A program made the translations under genes and the position numbers. Positions 18,808 to 29,662 of a stretch of DNA of 64,000 nt are shown here, one piece after another (the stretch's first letter is position 1; each line of letters begins with the position of its first letter). Source of the DNA: Pseudoxanthomonas sp. CF385 (lineage in GTDB: Bacteria; Pseudomonadota; Gammaproteobacteria; Xanthomonadales; Xanthomonadaceae); assembly GCF_900104255.1 (NCBI RefSeq), contig NZ_FNKZ01000001.1:1332001-1396000 (forward strand). The letters run 5' to 3'. A model generated the notes under the pieces. It made no database searches, had not been told where the DNA came from, and saw nothing but the letters and a program-made list of their open reading frames with translations.

Positions 18808-19198
18808 GGGAACTCCTTGCTCCGTCTTTCCCGCGCCCCTGCCTCTCCCAATACGCAGGGAAGGACATCGATGGGACGCGGCAGGGCGTTATGGGGAGGC
18901 AGCCGTCACACGGGCTGCCCGGGGACCGGCAAGGCCGGATCGAGAAGGGATCCGAGCGCCGGGCTCAGCCCGCCTGAACTGGGCGGCGGGCCGGAAAGTG
19001 CGCGCAAGGTAGGGGGGGGCGGCCCAACTCGGCCTGAACGGGTCGGCTTGACGCGGGACCCTCGGGTCTGGCTGGAAATTGTGAAGGATGTCGCAGGATG
19101 CGGCATCGTAGAGCGGAGCTTGCTCCGCTGCTCTTGCCGGGATTTCCCGGATTCCAGGCGTTCGGAGTCGAGCAAGCTCGACTCTACGGCGGGAGGAC
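18808..19198. other. 391-base non-coding, hairpin-rich gap
   Basis: No plausible gene is visible on either strand. The gap holds several GC-rich inverted repeats, for example GGCAGCC/GGCTGCC (18898-18904 and 18913-18919), as well as the REP pair at 19107-19188. It separates the stop of the 2,4-dienoyl-CoA reductase from the start of the cell-wall hydrolase, both on the minus strand. Confidence 0.6.
19107..19188. repeat. REP-type paired hairpins bounded by CGTAGAG/CTCTACG
   Basis: Two hairpins, AGCGGAGC/GCTCCGCT (19112-19119 and 19122-19129) and AGTCGAGC/GCTCGACT (19166-19173 and 19176-19183), stand inside an outer inverted repeat CGTAGAG (19107-19113) and CTCTACG (19182-19188). This is the layout of a REP doublet. 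It lies immediately after the reductase stop codon and may also help end transcription. Confidence 0.65.
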
Positions 19199-21388
<2,190 letters not shown>

Positions 21389-21410
21389 CTACCCAGGTTC
21401 CCGGCCCTTC

Positions 21411-22730
21411 ATGGATACCGCCTCACCGCCCCTGCACGACTACCTGCGCGCCGGCATCGCCGCCGCGGACCTGCCGGACCTCCACCCCCTGCTCAACGCC
21501 CGCGACTTGCTGCGGGCCTTCTCGACGCTGTTCCACGGCGGCGAGGAGAGCGTCATGGTCCGCCTGCTGGTCCTGCGCACCATCGGCGAGCGCGGACAGG
21601 CCCCGGACTGGTCGCCGCAGGAACTGCGCGAGCAGTTCGCCTACCTGGATGCGGTCAAATTCGACACCGTGCTCGGCCGCCTGCGTGAGAACGGCCTGCT
21701 GCTGTGGGACGCCCCCAGCCAGCGTTACCGCATCAGCCCGGTGGGCCGCCAGGCGCTGGCGTCGATCGGCCTGCTGCTGCAGTTCAACCGCGAAGGCGAT
21801 GAATTGGCCTACGTCACCGCCCAGCTCGCCGCGGGCCAGGCGATGGGCCGCGTCGGTGCCGACGATCTGCAGCATCTGCTGTCGCGCCTCAACGAACTGC
21901 GCGAAGACTTCGACCAGGCCGTGCTCAGCGGATCCGAACACCGCATCCAGCGCGCCGCCGACACCCTGCAGTCGGTCTGGCAATGGGTGGAGAAGGGCAC
22001 GGCGTTGATCCGCGACATCGCCGCCGATGGCGAGCTCGACACCGCAACCCACCGGGTCGCCCAGCAGATCGGGCGCGCGCAGAGCGCGCTGCTGCGGCAG
22101 GCGTCGGTGTTCCAGCGCGCCCTCAACCAGCTCGATCGCCATCGCGTCCATCTCGGCGCGAGCGGCCTGTCGTCCTCCGACGTCAACCGCTACCTGCGTG
22201 CGCTCGATGCGTCCGCCCTGGCGGATCTGGCGGACGACGTGCTCGCGCGGCTGCCGCAACCCGCGTTCGCGCTGGGCCCGATCGCACTGGACGTGGCCGA
22301 GTACGAACTGGTCGAGCGCGAACGCGCGGCGCAGGACGATGCCTCGCTGCCGCCGGCCCAGGTAGCACCCGTCGATACGCAGGCGCCGGTGGTGCAGAAC
22401 GACTACGGCCACGCCGAGCAATGGTTCGACCAGCTGGCGGCGCTGGACGCCGAAGCGCCGCTGTCGGACTGGGTGCCGCAGGACGGCTTCGCGCTCAGTG
22501 CCTACCGCCTGTCGTTGCTCGGCCTGATCGGCGATGCCGGTGCCGAGAACCGGCACGGCGTCGCGGCCTCGCTGGCGCAGCTGCCGATGCAGTGGCATGT
22601 CGATGCCGAATTCGAGCCCGTGCAGCGCGCCGGCGTGGCCTATATGAGCCGCGGCCGCCTGTTGCCGCAAAGCCCCGAGGCGCCGGCCGAGCCGGCGCCC
22701 TCCCGCAAGAAGAAAACCCGTACCGCATGA
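21411..22730 (+). CDS. mksF: MksF-like kleisin subunit of an SMC complex
   Basis: This 439-residue soluble protein has no clear sequence match I can name with certainty. The N-terminal 130 residues look like a winged-helix region (FDTVLGRLRENGLLLWD then YRISPVGRQAL), and the rest is mostly helical, as in MukF/MksF kleisins. A C-terminal winged-helix-like stretch (EQWFDQLAALDAE onwards) and a basic tail (PSRKKKTRTA) follow. Its TGA overlaps the ATG of the next gene, and the third gene is a clear SMC ATPase, giving the order kleisin, KITE, SMC seen in mksFEB. An in-frame ATG at 21384 would add nine residues. The role in chromosome folding or defence is inferred from this order. Confidence 0.7.
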   Translation: MDTASPPLHDYLRAGIAAADLPDLHPLLNARDLLRAFSTLFHGGEESVMVRLLVLRTIGERGQAPDWSPQELREQFAYLDAVKFDTVLGRLRENGLLLWDAPSQRYRISPVGRQALASIGLLLQFNREGDELAYVTAQLAAGQAMGRVGADDLQHLLSRLNELREDFDQAVLSGSEHRIQRAADTLQSVWQWVEKGTALIRDIAADGELDTATHRVAQQIGRAQSALLRQASVFQRALNQLDRHRVHLGASGLSSSDVNRYLRALDASALADLADDVLARLPQPAFALGPIALDVAEYELVERERAAQDDASLPPAQVAPVDTQAPVVQNDYGHAEQWFDQLAALDAEAPLSDWVPQDGFALSAYRLSLLGLIGDAGAENRHGVAASLAQLPMQWHVDAEFEPVQRAGVAYMSRGRLLPQSPEAPAEPAPSRKKKTRTA

Positions 22731-23434
22731 ACGATTCCATCGCTTCCCTGATCGCCCGGCTGTTGGCCGAACGCTGGCTGCCGCGCGAAGACCGCGCCGT
22801 GCGCCAGGTGCTCGTCGATGCCGACCTGCGCGACGACCTGGATCGTCGCCTCGCCGCCGCCGGCTTGCGCCTGCTCGAACATCCTTACGCCGCGCATGTC
22901 GCCGTCGGCATCGCGCGCCCGCAGGAGAGCGACGTCTTCGGCCATGGCGATGCGTGGGCGGCCAGCAACCTCTCGCTCGGCCGCGACGCCATCGCGCTGC
23001 TGGTGGTGCTGTGGGCCCTGCTGGTGCTGCCCAAGCGCCAGCGCCAGATCGCGCGGCAGGAAGGCGAGCGCCAGCACGAGCAGGAACAGATGTTCGCCGA
23101 ACTGAAGCCGGTGCCGGTCGGCGGCGACATGGTCGAGCCGCTCAACGAGCGCACGCTGCTGGCGGATTTCGCCGACCGCCTGGGCGGCAAGGGCCGCCTG
23201 CAGATGAGCCTGGGCACCCTGCAGCGGCACGGCTTCATCGTGCGCCGTCGCGAGCGCATCCACGAAGGCCCGCTGCTGGACCTGGCGTTCGACTACGAGC
23301 GCATCGCCAGCCGCGTGATGGACGGCGCGCTCGCGCACGTGATCGAGGAAGCGCGCGCCTCGCAGGCGAATGCGCCGGAGACTCCAATCGACGAAAGCAT
23401 GGATGAAGTGAACGAGGAGCAGGCCGATGTTTGA
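22727..23434 (+). CDS. mksE: MksE-like small subunit (KITE protein) of an SMC complex
   Basis: This 235-residue protein starts inside the stop of the kleisin-like gene (ATGA at 22727-22730) and ends eight bases inside the SMC gene. The central stretch LGRDAIALLVVLWALLVLPKRQRQ and the acidic C-terminus (SMDEVNEEQADV) are recognisable features. The C-terminal half contains a winged-helix pattern (GRLQMSLGTLQRHGFIVRRR, then IHEGPLLDLAFDYERI). Size, position and fold pattern fit the MksE/JetB (DUF4194-like) partner that bridges kleisin and SMC heads. I base the call on context as much as on sequence. Confidence 0.7.
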   Translation: MNDSIASLIARLLAERWLPREDRAVRQVLVDADLRDDLDRRLAAAGLRLLEHPYAAHVAVGIARPQESDVFGHGDAWAASNLSLGRDAIALLVVLWALLVLPKRQRQIARQEGERQHEQEQMFAELKPVPVGGDMVEPLNERTLLADFADRLGGKGRLQMSLGTLQRHGFIVRRRERIHEGPLLDLAFDYERIASRVMDGALAHVIEEARASQANAPETPIDESMDEVNEEQADV

Positions 23435-26234
23435 GTTCCGCAGCCTGGAAGTCGTGCACTGGGACTACTGGCAGCGCTACACGCTGCCGCTGGACGCATC
23501 GATCATCACCGTCGTGGGGCCGAACGGCTCCGGCAAGACCACGCTGCTCGATGCGTTGCGCACGTTGCTGGCCATCGACGATCGCGACATGGCGCGCGAC
23601 TACAAGACCTACCTGCGCCACAACGGCAAGCCGTATGCCTGGCTGCGCGCGGTGGTCAGCAATCCGGTCGATCGCCGCGGCAAGCGCGCGTTCTTCCCCC
23701 ACATGGACGAACAGGTGACCATCGCCTGCCGCATCCGCAAGCGGGGCGGCGACTGGTCGCGCGACTACCAGATCGTCGCCGGCGACGTGCCGGTGGAGAC
23801 GCTGGACCAGGGCGGCGACTGGCTGGGCGTGCGCGACTACCGCGTGCGCCTGGCGGGTGCCGGCCTGAGCCGCGCGATCTGCCGCGTGCTGACCCTGGAG
23901 CAGGGTGCCACCGACAAGCTATGCCAGCTGTCGCCGCGCGAACTGCTGCAACTGGTCTTCGACGTGTTCGAAGACAAGGCGGTGCTCGACGACTATCAGC
24001 GCGCCCGCAACGAGCAGTTCGACGTGGAGAAGGAGATCGCCCAGCTCCAGCAAGGGCTGGCCGAACTGCACGTCAGGCTGGAATCGTCGCGCGCCGACGT
24101 GCGCTCGTTCGAGGACGGCCTGTCGTTGCGGTCGCAGCGCAATCGGCTGCAGACCGAGATCGCGCCGAAGGTGGAACTGGCCGACCAGCGCGCCACCATC
24201 GAGGGCGCACGCCCGCGCCTGACCGGCCTGCGGCGCGCGCTGCGCGAGCGGCAGCGCACGCATGCGGCCCTGCTGGCGCTGGAAGTGAGCGCGCAGCTGC
24301 AGCGCGATCGCGCCGGTTCCGATCTGGCCGACACGCGCGCCCAGCTCAAGCAGGCGGAAGCCGCCTTCACCCAGGCCCGCGACCACGCGCGCGATGCCGA
24401 GTCGCTGGTCCGTCGCCATGACGAACTGGCCAGGCTGCAGGCCGAACGCGGCGGTGCCGATGTCGATGCCCTGAGCCGCGAACTGGAAGACGGTCGGCGA
24501 CGTCAGGCCGAATTGAAGCTGGAAGCCGAGCGCGACCGCCAGCGGACCGGCGAGATCGCCGCGCAGGTGGCGGCTATCAGCGGCGGTGGCCGGGTGGTCG
24601 AACCGTTCGAGCGCGACTTCCGCGCCGCACTGGATCGCCAGGGCATCGCCCACCGCGTGCTGACCGAACTGATCGACGTCGTCGATCCCGAGTGGGCGAC
24701 GGCGGTCGAGGCCGTGCTGGCGCCCTATCGGCACCTGGTGCTGCTGGAGCAGCCGAAGGATGCGCGCGAGGCCTGGCGCCTGGGCGAACAGCTGCAGTAC
24801 CGGCACTTCGTCGTCGCCGACCGCACGCCGGTGGAGCAGGCAACGAAGGGCTCGTTGCTGGAAGTCGTGCGCTTCTCCGACGATCCGCCTGCTTGGTTGC
24901 CGCGCCATCTCGACCGCCTGCAGCGCGTGGCCGATGTCGAAGCCGGCCATCGCCTGCCGAAGGGGCAGGACTGGATCACCGCCAAGGGCTACCTGCGCGA
25001 ACAGCGCGGCGGCCGCCACATCGGCGGCGGTGCGCATCACTTCGGTACCGGTGCGCGCCAGGCGCAGCTGGTGTCGTTGCGCGCGGAGCACGCCGCGTTG
25101 CAGGACCGCGCGCAGGTGCGCGAGGACGCACTGGCATCGCTGCGCCGCCAGCTCGATGCCGCCCAGTCGCGCCTACTCGGCCTCGATGCCGGACAGGAGC
25201 TGGTGACGCGCGCGGCCGAGTTCGCCGACGCGGCAGAGCGGTTGCCGGCTTTGGCCGAGGCCGCCGCCGGGGCCGGCGCCGCATTGGCGGAGGCACGCCA
25301 GCAACTCGACGCACTCGAAGCGCAGGACAAGGCCGAAGGCATCGCAGCGGCCAGCCGCGCCGGCGAGATCAAGGCCCTCACGGGCGAGTTGCACGAGCGT
25401 GGCCAGCAGATCGGCCAGGAACGCCTGGCGCTCGCGCAGCGGATCGTCGACTTCCGCAAGCGCCGCGCGCAGATGCCGGCGGCCTGGCGTAGCGCATCGG
25501 TGCTGCGGGCGACACGCGAGGACTACGAAAGCGCCAGCGCGGTGCGGCGTGAGCTCGAACGCATCGACGAGCGCATCGCGCGCGGCGGCTACGTCGAGGA
25601 CGACGGCTGCGTCGCGCTGCGGGACAAATTCGCGGCCGATCACGCGGGGCTGGAAGCCGCCATCGGCAAGCGCGAAACCCACCTGCACCGGGCGCGCCGG
25701 CTGACCGAAGAGGCACGCGGCGCCTATATCAACGTGTTGCGTGCCACCGTGCGTCGCTACAAGCGGAACCTGGCCTCGCTCGGCGAACTGGCGGGCATCG
25801 GCGTGGATGCCGAACTGCCCGACCTGGTGAACGAGGACACCGCGCTGGCGCAGGCCGGCCTGACCGTGCGTTTCGATTTCGACCGCAAGGGCTGGATCGG
25901 CCTGGACGACGGCGAAGCGTCGGGCGGCCAGCAGGTGATGAAATCGTTGCTGCTGCTGGTGGCGTTGCTGCGCGACGAAGAACAGCCGGGCGGCTTCGTC
26001 TTCATCGACGAACCGTTCGCGCACCTGGACGTGGCCAACATCGAGAAGGTCGGCCGTTTCCTGCGCTCGACCGATGCGCAGTACATCCTGACCACGCCGA
26101 TCACGCACAACGTCAACGTGTTCGAACCGTCCGACCTGGTGCTGGCGACGAGCAAGCGGCGCACCGCGAGCACTTGGGCCGAGCCGGTCGCCGTGCTCAA
26201 GCGCGACCGCAGCGGAGACGCCGCGGCCGCGTAA
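23427..26234 (+). CDS. mksB: MksB-like SMC/condensin ATPase
   Basis: This 935-residue protein is an SMC-type ATPase. The N-terminal head has Walker A GPNGSGKTT at residues 31-39. The C-terminal head has the signature ASGGQQ near 832 and Walker B FVFIDEPFAHLD near 856-867. Two long coiled-coil arms (about 190-400 and 530-790) flank a globular hinge (about 410-520). The protein is much shorter than MukB (about 1,480 residues), as expected for MksB-type proteins. It overlaps the mksE-like gene by eight bases, with GAGGAGCAGG as ribosome binding site. No topoisomerase-fold JetD gene follows. A REP doublet and an unrelated oxidoreductase come next. Rad50/SbcC-like ATPases are an alternative, but the operon order argues against it. 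Confidence 0.85.
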   Translation: MFEFRSLEVVHWDYWQRYTLPLDASIITVVGPNGSGKTTLLDALRTLLAIDDRDMARDYKTYLRHNGKPYAWLRAVVSNPVDRRGKRAFFPHMDEQVTIACRIRKRGGDWSRDYQIVAGDVPVETLDQGGDWLGVRDYRVRLAGAGLSRAICRVLTLEQGATDKLCQLSPRELLQLVFDVFEDKAVLDDYQRARNEQFDVEKEIAQLQQGLAELHVRLESSRADVRSFEDGLSLRSQRNRLQTEIAPKVELADQRATIEGARPRLTGLRRALRERQRTHAALLALEVSAQLQRDRAGSDLADTRAQLKQAEAAFTQARDHARDAESLVRRHDELARLQAERGGADVDALSRELEDGRRRQAELKLEAERDRQRTGEIAAQVAAISGGGRVVEPFERDFRAALDRQGIAHRVLTELIDVVDPEWATAVEAVLAPYRHLVLLEQPKDAREAWRLGEQLQYRHFVVADRTPVEQATKGSLLEVVRFSDDPPAWLPRHLDRLQRVADVEAGHRLPKGQDWITAKGYLREQRGGRHIGGGAHHFGTGARQAQLVSLRAEHAALQDRAQVREDALASLRRQLDAAQSRLLGLDAGQELVTRAAEFADAAERLPALAEAAAGAGAALAEARQQLDALEAQDKAEGIAAASRAGEIKALTGELHERGQQIGQERLALAQRIVDFRKRRAQMPAAWRSASVLRATREDYESASAVRRELERIDERIARGGYVEDDGCVALRDKFAADHAGLEAAIGKRETHLHRARRLTEEARGAYINVLRATVRRYKRNLASLGELAGIGVDAELPDLVNEDTALAQAGLTVRFDFDRKGWIGLDDGEASGGQQVMKSLLLLVALLRDEEQPGGFVFIDEPFAHLDVANIEKVGRFLRSTDAQYILTTPITHNVNVFEPSDLVLATSKRRTASTWAEPVAVLKRDRSGDAAAA

Positions 26235-26244
26235 GAAGCATCAT

Positions 26245-26332
26245 CCTGTGGGAGCGACGTAAGTCGCGATGGGGCTGTCAGGAGATGCAGGTATCTCCAT
26301 CCTCCAGTCGCGACTTACGTCGCTCCCACAGG
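26245..26332. repeat. Large REP doublet with 25-base perfect inverted arms
   Basis: Positions 26245-26269 and 26308-26332 are perfect inverted repeats of 25 bases, beginning CCTGTGGGAGCGAC. Each arm contains its own small hairpin (GCGAC-GTAA-GTCGC). The centre has a third hairpin, GGAGAT/ATCTCC (26281-26286 and 26293-26298). It fills the gap between the convergent SMC operon and oxidoreductase gene and could serve as a two-way terminator. The GTGGGAGCG core is typical of REP elements in Pseudomonas and Xanthomonadaceae. Confidence 0.8.
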
Positions 26333-26342
26333 CCGGCCTTCT

Positions 26343-27359
26343 TTACCAGCCGGCGACCACCAGCTTGCCGATGGTGGCGCCCGATTCCAGCCGGCGATGC
26401 GCCTCGCGCAGGTTCGCGGCATTGATCGGTGAGAGCGTGTCGGTCAGCGTGCCGCGCAGCGCGCCGGCGTCGATCAGGTCGGCGACGCGATCCAGCAACG
26501 CGCCCTGTTCGCCGATGTCGGCGGTGCGGAAACGCGGCCGCGCGAACATCATTTCCCAGTGGATGCCGAGGCTCTTGGCCTTGTAGGGGTCGCCGATGCG
26601 CAGCTCGCCGCGCGGTTCGACGATCAGGCCGACATGCCCCAGCGGCGCGAGCAGTTCGCCCAGTTCGGTCCAATAGCGGTCGGTGTCCGCGAGGTTCAGC
26701 GCGGCATCTACGGTATCGAAGCCCAGTGCCTTCAGCTGCGGGCCGAGCGGCTCGCGATGGTTGATCACGTGGTCGGCACCCAGCGCCTTGCACCAGTCGA
26801 TCGTGTCCTGGCGTGATGCCGTCGCGATGACGGTGAAGCCGGCGCGCTTGGCGAGCTGGATGGCGATCGAGCCGACGCCGCCGGCTCCGGCGATCACCAG
26901 CAGCGTCTTTCCGTTGCCACCGCCGTCGATGGCGTACGGCATGCGGTCGAACAACAACTCCCACGCGGTGATCGTGGTCAGCGGCAATGCCGCGGCCTGC
27001 GCGAAATCCAGCGACGCGGGTTTGCGGCCAACGATGCGCTCGTCGACCAGCTGGAACTGGGCGTTGCTGCCGGAGCGGGTGATGTCGCCGGCGTAGTAGA
27101 CGGTGTCGCCGGGCTTGAAGCGCGTCACCGCCTCGCCGACGGCTTCGACCACGCCCGCAGCGTCGTAGCCCAGCACTTTCGGCTGCGCTTCGACCTGCGA
27201 CTTGGGCGAGCGCACTTTCGTATCGACGGGATTCACCGACACGGCCTCCACGCGCACGAGGAGGTCGTGGCCGGTGGCGGTGGGGGTCTCGAGTTCGACG
27301 TCCAGCAGCGATTGCGGATCGTCGATAGGCAGGTAACGGGTCAGGGCGACGGCTTTCAT
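26343..27359 (-). CDS. Zinc-independent alcohol dehydrogenase/quinone oxidoreductase family protein
   Basis: This 338-residue protein belongs to the medium-chain dehydrogenase superfamily. The N-terminal GroES-like domain has VNPVDTKVR, VLGYDAAGVVEAVG and FKPGDTVYYAG. The catalytic and structural zinc cysteines of true alcohol dehydrogenases are missing. The cofactor domain has VIAGAGGVGSIAIQLAKRAG. The pattern resembles the ZADH/quinone-reductase group that reduces quinones or enones with NADPH. The natural substrate is unknown. The start at 27359 begins MKAVALTRYLP. It is convergent with the SMC operon and shares direction with the MFS gene upstream. Confidence 0.88.
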   Translation of the reverse strand: MKAVALTRYLPIDDPQSLLDVELETPTATGHDLLVRVEAVSVNPVDTKVRSPKSQVEAQPKVLGYDAAGVVEAVGEAVTRFKPGDTVYYAGDITRSGSNAQFQLVDERIVGRKPASLDFAQAAALPLTTITAWELLFDRMPYAIDGGGNGKTLLVIAGAGGVGSIAIQLAKRAGFTVIATASRQDTIDWCKALGADHVINHREPLGPQLKALGFDTVDAALNLADTDRYWTELGELLAPLGHVGLIVEPRGELRIGDPYKAKSLGIHWEMMFARPRFRTADIGEQGALLDRVADLIDAGALRGTLTDTLSPINAANLREAHRRLESGATIGKLVVAGW

Positions 27360-27440
27360 GGCGGGTCCTCGTGGGGAATCAGGGCGCGTGCCACGATGAT
27401 GCGGCGCGCGGGACAAAGAGGCGATGCGACAAAGGGAGGA

Positions 27441-28643
27441 TCAGGCGCAGTCAGCGGCGAGCGCGAAGCGCTGGCGGCGCTCCAGCGCGAGCGCCCACAG
27501 GGCGACCGCGAAGGCGGAGGCCGGCACCAGGGCAGCGACCCAGGGCAGTGCGGACAGGCCCAGGCCCTGCGAGATCACCACGCCGCCGAGCCACGCGCCG
27601 AGCGCGTTGCCCAGATTGAAGGCACCGATGTTGAGGCTGGACGCCAGGCTCTGCGCATCGCTGGCCTTCTGCAGCACCCACAGTTGCAGCGGCGAGACGG
27701 TCGCGAAGGCGGCAGCGCCCAGCAGGCCGGTGAAGAGGATCATCGCCCAGCGGCTGTGCAGCGCGAAGCTCATCACGCCCATCACCAGCGCCAGCAACGC
27801 CAGCGTGCCGAGCAGGGCCGTCGCCAGCCGGCGATCGGCGAAGCGCCCGCCCAGCAGGTTGCCGACGATCATGCCCACGCCGAAGACCAACAGGATCGGC
27901 GACACCGCGGCATCGGCGAAGCCCGTCACCTGGGTCAGCAGCGGCTGGATGTAGGTGTAGACGGTGAACATGCCGCCGAAGCCGAGCACGGTCATTAGCA
28001 GGCCCAGCAACACCTGCGGACGCGTCACCACGCGCAGTTCCTCACGGAACGACAGCGGCGTCGGCGCGCTGTGGTCGGCCGGCACCAGCGTGGCGATGAT
28101 GACGGTGGCGAACACGCCGATCGCGGTCACCGCCCAGAACGTGGCGCGCCAGCCGTACTCGAGGCCCAGCCAGGCACCCGCGGGCACGCCGAGCAGCGTG
28201 GCCACGGTCAGGCCGGTGAACATGATGGAGATGGCGGACGCCTTGCGGTCTTCGCTGACCAGCCCGGTCGCCACGACCGCACCCACACCGAAGAACGTGC
28301 CGTGCGCCAGCGAGGTGACCACGCGCGCCGCCATCAGCAGCTCATAGCTGGGCGCCAGCGCACAGGCCAGGTTGCCGAGCGTGAACACGATCATCAGCGC
28401 GACGAGCACCGCCTTGCGCGGCATCCGGTTGGTGGCGGCGGTCAGCAGCGGTGCGCCAACGAACACGCCCAGCGCGTAGCCGGAAATCAGCAGGCCAGCC
28501 GCGGCGATGGAGACATGAAGGTCGGCGGCGACCTGCATTAGCAGGCCCATGATGACGAACTCGGTGGTGCCGATGCCGAACGCGCCGGCCGTCAGCGCGT
28601 ACAGGCCGAGTGGCAGCCGGGAGGGAGAGGGAGTGGGGGTCAT
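27441..28643 (-). CDS. MFS transporter, DHA1 family (arabinose-efflux-permease-like)
   Basis: This 400-residue protein has twelve predicted membrane helices. The pattern FGIGTTEFVIMGLL in helix 1, PLLTAATNRMPRK between helices 2 and 3, and ARVVTSLAHGTFFGVGA in helix 4 are typical of the YdhP/AraJ group of drug:proton antiporters in the inner membrane. The exported compound is unknown. It is divergent from a LysR regulator gene across a 98-base gap that contains a LysR-type box, so it is probably that regulator's target. Confidence 0.9.
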   Translation of the reverse strand: MTPTPSPSRLPLGLYALTAGAFGIGTTEFVIMGLLMQVAADLHVSIAAAGLLISGYALGVFVGAPLLTAATNRMPRKAVLVALMIVFTLGNLACALAPSYELLMAARVVTSLAHGTFFGVGAVVATGLVSEDRKASAISIMFTGLTVATLLGVPAGAWLGLEYGWRATFWAVTAIGVFATVIIATLVPADHSAPTPLSFREELRVVTRPQVLLGLLMTVLGFGGMFTVYTYIQPLLTQVTGFADAAVSPILLVFGVGMIVGNLLGGRFADRRLATALLGTLALLALVMGVMSFALHSRWAMILFTGLLGAAAFATVSPLQLWVLQKASDAQSLASSLNIGAFNLGNALGAWLGGVVISQGLGLSALPWVAALVPASAFAVALWALALERRQRFALAADCA

Positions 28644-28722
28644 GGCAGCGACGGGCAGGGGAACGTGGCGCGCAGCTTGCGCCTTCCCTTCCTGACGAGA
28701 AACGGTGAATATGTCGAATCAC

Positions 28723-28741
28723 TATCAATGGATTATTGATA
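28723..28741. promoter_or_regulatory. LysR-type operator TATCAAT-N5-ATTGATA
   Basis: A perfect seven-base inverted repeat (28723-28729 and 28735-28741) with the T-N11-A spacing of LysR boxes lies in the divergent gap and ends directly at the regulator's ATG (28742). This suggests autorepression of the regulator and control of the MFS gene from the same site. Confidence 0.7.
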
Positions 28742-29662
28742 ATGGACCGTGTCGGCGACTTGGCCCTGTTCCTGCGCGTGCTCGACCTCGGGTCGATCAC
28801 GGCGGCGGCCCACAGTCTGGACCTCTCGGTCGCGGTGGCCAGTCAGCGCCTGAAGCGACTGGAGAAGGAGCTGGGGGTGCGCCTGCTGCACCGGACCACC
28901 CGTCGGCTGCATCCCACGCCGGAAGGCGCTGCACTCGCCGAGCAGGGTCGCGTGCTGGTGGAGGAACTCGAGACGCTCGGCACCGGCTTGCGCGAGGCGG
29001 CCCGCGAAGTCGCCGGCACCTTGCGGGTGACGACCTCCGCGTCGTTCGGACGCCAGTACGTTTCGCCGCTGCTGCCGGCCTTCCTCGCACGCCACCCGAA
29101 GCTGCGCCTGAGCATCCACCTCAGCGACAACGTGGTGGACCTGGTCAGCGAAGGCTTCGACCTGGCGATCCGCATCGGGGCACTGGACGACTCGCGCCTG
29201 GTGGCGCGGCGGATCGCGCCCAACCGGCGCGTGCTGTGCGCCTCGCCCGATTATCTGCGCCGACGCGGTCGCCCGCGTGCCCCCGAGGATCTCACCCAAC
29301 ACGACTGCCTGCTGCTGTTCGGTAGCGGCGGTCGCCAGGATGTGTGGCGCCTGGGCACGCCGGCGGGTGGCGAGGTCGCCGTGCGCGTGCAGGGCCGCTT
29401 CGAAAGCAATTTCGGCGAAGTCCTGCGCGATGCGTCGCTGGCGGGCGAGGGCATCGTCATCCACTCGCTGTGGCACGTGGCCGACGATCTGCGCGCCGGG
29501 CGGCTGGAGGTGGTGTTGCCGGACTACCCGCTGGCCACGACGGCGATCAGCGCGGTGATGCCGCAACGCCGCCTCGTACCGCCGCGCGTGCGGGCGTTCA
29601 CCGACTTCCTGATCGAGCAGTTCGGCGACCACCCGCCCTGGGAGCGCGGGCTGCAGGCCTGA
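28742..29662 (+). CDS. LysR family transcriptional regulator
   Basis: This 306-residue protein has the LysR winged helix-turn-helix at residues 1-60 (LGSITAAAHSLDLSVAVASQRLKRLEKELG and RLLHRTTRRLHPTPEG seen as separate blocks) and a periplasmic-binding-protein-like effector domain (TLRVTTSASFGRQYVSPLL onward). It resembles the DsdC/CrgA-like group often found next to an efflux gene. The inducer is unknown. ATG at 28742 abuts a LysR-type palindrome. It is divergent from the MFS transporter gene and its stop touches that of the convergent dioxygenase gene. Confidence 0.92.
   Translation: MDRVGDLALFLRVLDLGSITAAAHSLDLSVAVASQRLKRLEKELGVRLLHRTTRRLHPTPEGAALAEQGRVLVEELETLGTGLREAAREVAGTLRVTTSASFGRQYVSPLLPAFLARHPKLRLSIHLSDNVVDLVSEGFDLAIRIGALDDSRLVARRIAPNRRVLCASPDYLRRRGRPRAPEDLTQHDCLLLFGSGGRQDVWRLGTPAGGEVAVRVQGRFESNFGEVLRDASLAGEGIVIHSLWHVADDLRAGRLEVVLPDYPLATTAISAVMPQRRLVPPRVRAFTDFLIEQFGDHPPWERGLQA

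Noticed and set aside
21411..26234. Calling the SMC operon a Wadjet defence system
   Set aside because: The JetD nuclease gene is missing and the neighbours are housekeeping genes, so I prefer an MksBEF-like condensin and leave the defence role open.
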